DNA of 39,671 nt, from positions 1 to 39,671 of the forward strand of contig JAQIWT010000072.1 in assembly GCA_034696485.1 (NCBI GenBank), read 5' to 3'. The notes beneath the pieces are model-generated. The model worked only from the letters and a program-made list of their open reading frames with translations, ran no database searches and was not told the DNA's origin. Within the stretch, counting starts at the first letter, position 1. Each line of letters starts with the position of its first letter. Positions 31,973 through 39,671 of this stretch are shown here, piece after piece. Source of the stretch: Isohypsibius dastychi. Lineage: Eukaryota; Tardigrada; Eutardigrada; Parachela; Isohypsibiidae. The position numbers and the translations under genes were made by a program.

Positions 31973-32602
31973 GGTGGTTTAAGTGGTAAAAGTATTTTGC
32001 AACTAAAAGAATCTATCAGCTCTGCTTTTAAGTACGATTTGTAAACGGATGTACTTTTTTAAACCGATTTCTTCTAGAAATTCGTTCGTTACCCTGATTT
32101 CGTATGGATCATGTCTGATTGTTTGTTCGTTCTATTGTTATGGTGTATTAATTAGCGCAGTGGTTATAGACTGTTTCGACAAAAACAATGGATTCCGATT
32201 GATTGCGCCGAATGATCTTGCTCGCGCTTGAGTCTGCATAGTTGCGGATCTGTTACCGATGATGTTTTGAATTAAGAAATGAATTCAGTTGAAAGAACCA
32301 AGCTCGAGGCTGAATCTTGTCTTCTGCCACAAAACTTCACCTACTGAGCAAAACCCTGATTTCTGAATCGGCGTTTACATTTTTGCCTTCATATTCTGTA
32401 CGCTGTGAAATTGTGATTTTTCAGTCTCTCTGTTTTGCTAAGCGGTAGTACTCACTTACACTGCGAGTTGGACGTACAGTATGAGACGTATCAGACTAGA
32501 ACACCGAACCCGAGCACACGAGCACCCAGGATGCAGCTAAGACATCACCATCTTAAATAAGATGTTTATATCACAGAGGCAAAAAAAACAACAAAAATCA
32601 CA
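31973..32602. other. Intergenic region upstream of small secreted gene
   Basis: It lies between the start of the secreted gene and the stop of the GPCR, both on the minus strand. A weak CTTAAAAGC element sits about 60 nt before the secreted-protein ATG. Nothing else is supported. Confidence 0.45.
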
Positions 32603-35600
32603 CTAAGCATCTATAAAGGTCTCATTTTTGGCAAACTCCAGGGAAGGTTTGTCATCACCATTAACCGAATACAAAACGTGGGAGACTTGCTCTGGAATCG
32701 CTTCGGGAATTGAGAAAGCTCGATTAATTGGCATTCTGTCATGATGATGGTTGTGATGATGGCGGTTGGTGCTGACATGGCTACTATCACCCCGATCCGC
32801 CGCACTGAAAGCCCTCATCCGTCGTATGCTGGTTGACATTTGGGAGAATGTAGTGCGTAGGGTGCTCCGCTGATTGTTCCACTCATTTAAACGATGCATC
32901 CAACCCATCTTGATGCACATCCCGCATAGACATGAATGCAGGATCATTTTGTATTGTTCGCGGAACCTATCGTTCATTATGTAGATGAAGGGGTTGATGC
33001 ATGAGTTCATGAAGCCCAGCATATTGATCAACAGCATCGAGAAGAACTGAAAACAAAAACATTTTATTTTACTTCTGGCTTTTCAAGAAGTCTCTTGCAA
33101 GTTCCCGTTTTCGGAAACCTTGTGGAACGACAGGATGCTGCTAGAGCCCCAACCTAAATATCTATGTTCACTCCTGCCTACAACCATGAGCGAACAGACA
33201 TCTCTGACAATTTCCAGAATCATTCCCCTTCTGCCTTTGTTTTCAGAATATCTCAGTTGCTGTTCTGTGAGTTAAGATTCTGGTATGGCTCTCTATCAAA
33301 ACTCACAGTACAGTAGCACTAGACTCAGTTCGAGGCCAAAACGGCACAAGTCTTGTGACTAAAGTTTGGGAGATACGTATAGGTTCTTAGCCATGTTTAC
33401 AGAGGGTGTTTGGGGATTGCCAAGTTGACCACAGTACAATCTGTTTCAATGAGTCGCTTTGCTCAAAACATCTGATTCTTGAGTTTTTTTTTAATCCAAC
33501 GTCAATTAAAACGTTCTTCTCACTACTGTACGACTCATATCACACTCTGGGATTTCACAATCCCGATGACAATACACGCATACTGTAGAGCCAACGCATT
33601 CGTTTACCATTTTTTTCGAGGCATCCCGTCCATAAATGTTTAGAAAGTCTGAGATCATCGGTCTTATTCTATGAAATTGATTGTAGCGTTCTTCACCAAT
33701 TGTATTCCTAGCGAGAGGAATGTCGTAAAGTACTGCGATAGGCTGGAATTTCTCCGCGCCACTCAAAAGATTGCTTTTCGAGAACAAGGTCCGTCTGACC
33801 ATAACTTTGAGAACACAAATTAAGCGTGCTAGTAAGTGGAAAACTTACATAATGTCCATGTGCAAAGTAGTTGTAGACGTATTCCACAAAGAGCGTCACA
33901 AGAAAGTATGGTGACCAACAGACTGAAACCCACAAGCCGCCATTTTTAACTGACCTCCATAAACAGCAATCACAAGATGTATATTTACCAGCGAATCCAA
34001 ATGACACAATCATCATCATAGCTGCAACCTGAAGAGAGAACCAACATTTATCAAAACTCCACGCACAGGCTGCGTGCAAAATAAGTGACCTTTCTACGAT
34101 TATCAGCTTGGCGTTGAGCAGCTGTGTCTTGGTCGCGATTGATGAGATTGCCAGTCTTAATTAGCGTCCGACAAATCATGACCGATGTGACAATGATGAT
34201 TAGCATGGGGATGCAGTAGATGAGGACGAACAGGAACAAGAAGTACGTCTGGTAATGACAACTGAATTGTTTATCGATTAGATTGACGGCTCTTTTAATG
34301 ACATACTTTTCTAAACTCCGGATGAACGGAATTGTATGAATCGGAACAGATGGAGACTTCGGCGGTTCCGTATCCGCTGGTCAGCTCTGCAACCTGAAGT
34401 GTACTGCCCAGCAGATTCGGGCTACCTGAGTAGAGGACAAATGCGTGAAATAATTGACTTGAAGAAATGTTTGAACCGTACCGACTAACATGGCTAATAA
34501 CCACGTTAATGCAATGTAGACTTTCGTTCGAGATTTCTTGTTGAATCTCCGTGAGGTCATTGGGTAGACTATGGCAAAGTACCTGTTAAAGCCATACAGG
34601 GTTATGTCCTGACCATCTTTTATTTAGAGTTTTCTCTACGAAAATCAATTTTTTGCTTTTTGGCGGCAAAGAGTCACAGAAACAATTGTGATTTTTTCGG
34701 CTCATTAAGCCGGTTATACTTCATCTACAACTGATTGAACTGATGGGTTATTTGAAATGTCTGACTGGCAGAGCGTTCAAGAGTGTCAGAGCTGCTGATA
34801 GTTATCTTAATCTTCTCAACAGATTAATTACACCACAAACGTCATCATCCCCAACATTTCTCTCATCTTCCTAATTATTCACTCACTCAAAAAAACTCCA
34901 CCGGATAAAACTCGACCCCCATCCTATTATATTCATGTTGATGTTTGAATAGCTCCGCAAATCCTCAACTCAAACACTGGGCCTGCATATACAAAGGGAA
35001 TCCCTTTAGTCCTTTCTTTATCAAACATGCGGGAAAAAGGGGGGATATCGGACGAAAAACGGAAGAGAAAACAATAATTCTGTACGAATATAAAAGAGTA
35101 TGTAAGCCCCCAATTGTCAACGTGGAAGAAAGGTTTATTGAATTCGGCGGTGCACTTTGCGGGCAAGTCAAGCGAAAAGGTCAAGGAAGATAGCAAGTTT
35201 GAGGTTAGAGGGAGAATCGATATCGAGGTCCATGGGAGATTTGCGCAAGTAAAGTGGGCATCTCGGGGGAGAAGATGTTTGGAGTAATATTGCTCCTTGG
35301 AGGCTCAAGACATGACGCTGCTCATTTCAATTGTAAATAAACACTTGATCAAAACATGATGCAATATTCCCAACCGCAAATCTGGGTCACAGCTTTTATA
35401 AGCGATTTCAAAACTCGTTCGTGGTGGAGCAACTGAACATCTTTCCGAAACATTCGACAGAATGCAAAAGTTAGTACTTGTGAACTAGTTTCATGTGAAA
35501 TAATCGGTTGAAGGACTCGGAATTTGAGGTGACCTCAGAAAGATGATTTATAAACTACATCTTCTTGCGTATGGTTTGTTGGTTCCTGACACCTTCGTTT

Positions 35601-37688
35601 ACATACAGTGAGCTATAGGTTAGTTGAGTTTTGGTTCGGAACACGCCACTGTTTGTTACGCCTTTCAAGCCGGCAAAATCCCCTTGCAACATTCTGGGAT
35701 AACGATTCGGGTTGGGGTGAGGGTTTTTTCTGTTTGAATATAGGTCGATGCAAAGTGTCATGTTGACAATTTTTCTCACTGCTACTTTGCATTGTGTGGG
35801 TGCAATTGAATTTGAATGAGCGAGGAATGATGGGTAGTACGTATTGCGAATACAAATGACTCGCTCCAAAACTCCCGCTAAACTCTGACCTGTTTTACAA
35901 ACAAAATCGAATCAACTTATCAGAGCCACTTAGATTTATTAAATTTCCAGTAAGTATCTCAGTTGTATTCTCCATCGTTTAAGATTTGATGAATGCGGTT
36001 TGTTTAAGCGACAAGAAATTGTGTTATATTATACACAAGTTGTAGATGACGACTTACCGTTCGAGGGATATGACCAACAAGGTCAGAATAGTTGAGAATA
36101 TCGTCACCGACTGAGTGAAAGATAAGGCAGTGCAAAGTGGATTATTCAATAATCTAAAAATAATACAACCATTACTGAACCAATTTCCAACACACGAAAT
36201 GTGATCATGTTTATTTGTATTAGCCTATAAACAGAATTATAGAACATCACATTGCCGTTTTCATGAAATCATATTGGCAAAATGGTTTCAGACCATTTAA
36301 AAAGAAACACAGAAGATGTTCTGGTTATTTCAAGAAAAATCAACAAAACAGAAATATGACATGAACGCCGAATTAAAAAACAAGGTATAAAATCGGACGT
36401 TGTGCAAGGAATTGCTTTGGAAAACAAATCACGAAGTTTGCTCGGTAATTTCCAAACCGATATAGATACGGGATTTAATTCAAAATTCAAAAATTAGCTG
36501 GAGATATCTTGAACAAATTCAGTTATTTCGCGATACAAAAAATTAATTCAAGAAACAACTCAGAATTTTCTGAAAATTTTAAAGAACCAACGTTTTGACT
36601 TTAAATGGTTGAGCGTTCCTGGTGATTTGTTTGCGACATTCTATGTCAACTCAAAAGAATTATGCAAGAGCGTTCACACATCATTTTACAAGCGTAGTAT
36701 TGCTGTTTTTAAAATAGTCCTGTGTAGAAGACCGACAAAATTCAAGACATGCCTTATCAGACACGCATTCCAGCTCGAACTAAAGACATTTTAATTAGCC
36801 TTGAACGCTTCTTCATCCCGATGTGTTCACGATCAATTTCACTCACAAACATATCAAATTTCAAACTTTTAAAAAACCAAGCACACAACTCTATTTAACT
36901 AGTTGAAATTTCATTTCTTTTTTTTAATTTTTGATAGGATTCCAAGGTACTAACTGAAGTCCAGCTGGGGCGACCATTTCCAGCAATTTGACCGGTGCAA
37001 CAAATGCTCCAACGAGAATATCGGAAACTGTAAAGAGAAAGAGATTTTATTCATTTATCTCCTTTATTAAATCGGTCAGGAAAAACGAAAGTGGATCATC
37101 ACTTTACTCGAACTGAATCTTGCCGCATCAAGTGCCGGCAAACCGAAAAAAGGGGATCAACAAGCGGTTTGAAAATGATCATTTCATTACCGTCCCCCAA
37201 ATCTCTTCCACAAGCCTAATCGCTCTCATCAATCATAATTGCTCATCCAATGAAGAATAACAATTTAGACACGCAACACTAACTCTTTTCAAAATGCTCG
37301 TTTTCCTTCCCCGAAACACATAAATCTTCCCGGTCATATCTTTATTGATTAGCTCATTAAAAAAACATCCCAGCTATGCGAAATCGATTGTGAATAATTT
37401 ATTCTTAAGTGCTTTAGCGTTTTATTCAATAAAATGTGATGTCATCAAGATATTCTTACCCGCCAAATTGCAAATGAGATAATTAACGGAATTGTGCATT
37501 TTCTTCTGGCAAAGCACCATATAGACCACAAGGGCATTCCCGAAAACGGTCAGAATAATGATGATGATATACATGGCAATGAAAGCACGCCGAACTTGGG
37601 GCATCTGAGCGAAATCGGAATAATTATGAGCGGCGGTGTCGTTTTCAAGATGAGAGGACTCATTATCATACAATTCCGGAGCATCCAT
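32603..37688 (-). CDS. Rhodopsin-family GPCR, neuropeptide-receptor type
   Basis: Nine exons in phase: 37688-37460, 37027-36955, 36153-36058, 34582-34482, 34425-34307, 34248-34090, 34028-33989, 33949-33849, 33046-32603 (453 residues). All seven helices are visible. The N-terminus carries N-glycosylation sites (NES, NDT, NYS). TM1 has GNALVVY; TM2 VSDILVGAFVAP; TM3 ends ISLERYFAIVYP (ERY for DRY); TM6 has VCWSPYFLV; TM7 has NSCINPFIYIMND (NPxxY). Cys in LNNPLCTAL and in VSICSD can form the usual extracellular disulfide. The tail has a CLCGMC cluster suited to palmitoylation and a His-rich stretch. It looks complete and functional. It resembles class A peptide receptors such as the nematode NPR group; the ligand and exact orthologue are not recognised. 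Intron 3 is about 1.5 kb. Confidence 0.92.
34583..36057 (-). other. GPCR intron 3 (about 1.5 kb)
   Basis: Large intron between the TM3 exon and the YFAIVYP exon, donor GTAAGT and acceptor TTTAACAG. No nested gene is recognised. Confidence 0.7.
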
Positions 37689-37782
37689 AATAATAATGGT
37701 TCACGTCACACCCAACTGGCGTAATACCAGTCCATCTCCCGGATATCCCGCTGCTTCACTTTAGAGAAATGAGCACCACTGA

Positions 37783-37790
37783 TTTTATAA
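37783..37790 (-). promoter_or_regulatory. TATA box of the GPCR gene
   Basis: TTATAAAA on the minus strand (CGCTTATAAAATCAG), about 95 nt before the GPCR ATG. Initiation about 30 nt on would give a leader of roughly 65 nt. Confidence 0.6.
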
Positions 37791-39595
37791 GCGACCGAGC
37801 TATGTGTCTCTCATATCAAACACCGGAATGTCAGCTCTCCAGCTGATAAGAGCCCAGTCAACTCCCACCCCCCAAAAATACATGGTGCTCTTTTGGGAGG
37901 TCTGTGACGCTGGCTCGAGAAAAAGAACAAGTGCGCTCATAGCAGGGAATCTGAACAAAGTGACGGGTATTGTCTAGACTACCATGGCATACCAACATAG
38001 TGAATAACCATGCATTGTTAACTAATGTTTTTTGTCAAGAACAAACGTTTTCCGATTTGCGAGTCGTTAGTTTCTTTCACGCAGCCCGTTTTCAAAATCT
38101 ATGTGAATCAAACACTAATTTCTGGCTTGATAAATTCTGCGTATGTGCGACTGAAAGGTGATAAAAAGGCGAAAAACGCCCAAGCTAGCGATACCGCCTG
38201 TGATTAATCGACCACAACTCTGGCAGCCTGATAGAAATCGTTCATGTGCCTGTACATGGTGCACCTCAACCATTACTTCCTACTGTTCAACTAGATGTTG
38301 AAAACTCTTGAAGAAACCTCAAAAGTCTGGAGGTGCTCCGGTAAAGGCAAGAATTCATACTTCAAAAATGACGCATCATCTGGAATTTGCTGAAAGCGGT
38401 TACACAAGTCCTGGTGGAGTCTTTCTTGCGACAATTGCGTCAATTGCTGACATGTCTCCAAGTGCAAGAAATGCAGGAGAGAGCGTCTGACCTTGCAGGT
38501 TTCTTATTCAAATCTCAGTATATCGTCGAGCATATGGTCGAGGGCAAACCTCCAATACCGGTAGTATACTCTGTACTGTACTCACTTCAATCAACTAAAT
38601 TGGTTATGCAGAAATTGTTTTGATGTTTTTTAGCTTAAATTTCCTTCTTACATAATAAGATTCGTTGTTTTGGTTTTCGTCCCTCGGTTGATCTTGATCT
38701 GATATGAGCCCCATCTCATCTTACATGGAGACAAACATACAATTTTTAAGCAGTCAAGTGCCTCACTTTGAGCTCCTTTGAGCCCATGATCAAAAGAAAG
38801 AGTTTTCAGCGGTCTGGGGTGATGAGGGTAGTGCTTGCTAGGGTCAGGGTCGAAAAGTCACCGAAGACATACTTCCAAACAAATCGCGATCAGAAAAGGT
38901 CATCCCAACCAATGTCTTCTTGGAGTACAAAAAACATTAATCAAAGTGATGCTGTTGACCTTGGTCACAAGAAGAAGAGATTGAGATAGCATAATTCGGC
39001 CATTTGTCATAAGATAAGCGAGGAATGTGTTTAGATTATGGAATGATGGTCCGGTTTGGGGGTGATCTGATGCGAGCAGGAAAAAGTCAACTTGTCATTT
39101 TTGAAAGGAAGGAGAGTAATAGTATGCGTTTTCTTGCACTAAAAACAATCGCCCTCCATAACTCATCTTCTAATCTTACGACATTCTCCTGAATCAATAA
39201 TCAAATTACCCCATCTCTTTCGTCTTGGAATGGATAATAACTATAATAAAAGCGGAGCTCTCCATAATCCATGACTAAGTTTGTTCTGCACGCGATTAAT
39301 CTTCCCCCACGAGTGACGTCAGTTTCCATAATCCAACCATGTCCACCATTGTGTGGACCCTTACTTCCGTTTCATTCTAGTGCTGGCAAAACAACCATGT
39401 TCCACATTCTGTTTGGGGGCCTAATGTCCAGTATGAACCCTGTGGCTGACATGGACTGGAGATTCGAAGAGATGCATAGAATGAACCACTGGAAGAATTA
39501 CCAACTTGGAAAATGAACGAAAACTGCAGACGCATCTGGCATATCATCAAAAATGGATTCAGCGACAGGGACACAGGCACTGACAAGTGAGTGAT
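37791..39595. other. Upstream of GPCR; no supported gene
   Basis: Several ATG frames of 60-80 codons occur on both strands but none has a recognisable domain, signal peptide or convincing splice sites. A TATAATAAAAG near 39242 precedes an 81-codon plus-strand frame (39274-39516) that looks random in composition. Confidence 0.45.

Positions 39596-39671
<76 letters not shown>
39596..39671. repeat. Terminal poly-G run (76 G)
   Basis: The window ends in an uninterrupted G run. Its length exceeds every internal tract by far, so extension by the sequencer or assembler is likely. Confidence 0.95.

Noticed and set aside
39377-39586. Minus frame containing GSYWTLGP, reminiscent of a forkhead motif
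   Set aside because: Only five residues resemble it; no other forkhead helices or splice context are present.
1-39671. tRNA, rRNA and CRISPR features
   Set aside because: I looked for tRNA B-box type GGTTCGAATCC sequences with matching arms and for spaced direct repeats, and saw none. A covariance-model scan would be needed to exclude diverged ncRNAs.

Overview
The window looks like nuclear DNA from a small-genome, intron-rich invertebrate. Genes lie on both strands, and introns are often 45-100 nt, with GTAAG/GTGAG donors and short T-rich TTTTAG or TTTCAG acceptors. The gene content (a gustatory-receptor-like protein, a C1-containing SBF/MTM-5 pseudophosphatase, a papilin-type protein) points to an ecdysozoan such as a nematode or tardigrade. 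The sequence alone does not decide between them. The many TAG acceptors and a BAX-type gene argue against Caenorhabditis itself. The window starts in 21 C and ends in 76 G, so it is probably a contig broken at homopolymers. All gene models below were built by hand from splice motifs, reading phase and family similarity; there is no transcript evidence.

Layout, left to right. 70-554 (-): thrombospondin type 1 and cysteine-rich exons of an ADAMTS/papilin-like secreted protein, cut off by the window edge, with a possible signal-peptide exon at 2427-2469. 2.5-6.8 kb: largely empty, with one candidate exon and a TATA box. 6799-8520 (-): a multi-pass gustatory-receptor-like protein. 9.6-13.0 kb: two small secreted peptide genes (+) with the same ten-residue C-terminus flank an intracellular, probably non-inhibitory serpin (-). 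13854-25418 (-): a 34-exon SBF1/SBF2/MTM-5 gene encoding about 2050 residues (DENN, GRAM, dead myotubularin phosphatase, coiled coil, C1, PH). 26373-28458 (+), divergent from SBF: a 263-residue BAX-type Bcl-2 protein with BH3, BH1, BH2 and a C-terminal membrane anchor. 29017-30008 (+): an unrecognised four-exon gene. 30360-30843: a 484-bp hAT-type MITE with an 8-bp target duplication. 31394-31972 (-): a small secreted protein. 32603-37688 (-): a complete nine-exon peptide-type rhodopsin-family GPCR of 453 residues. 37.7-39.6 kb: its upstream region, with no clear gene.

The genes do not form one pathway. The most notable items are the BAX-like gene (C. elegans is known for having CED-9 but no recognised BAX/BAK), the twin peptides around the odd serpin, the inverted duplication over the serpin splice donor, and the intact-looking hAT MITE.
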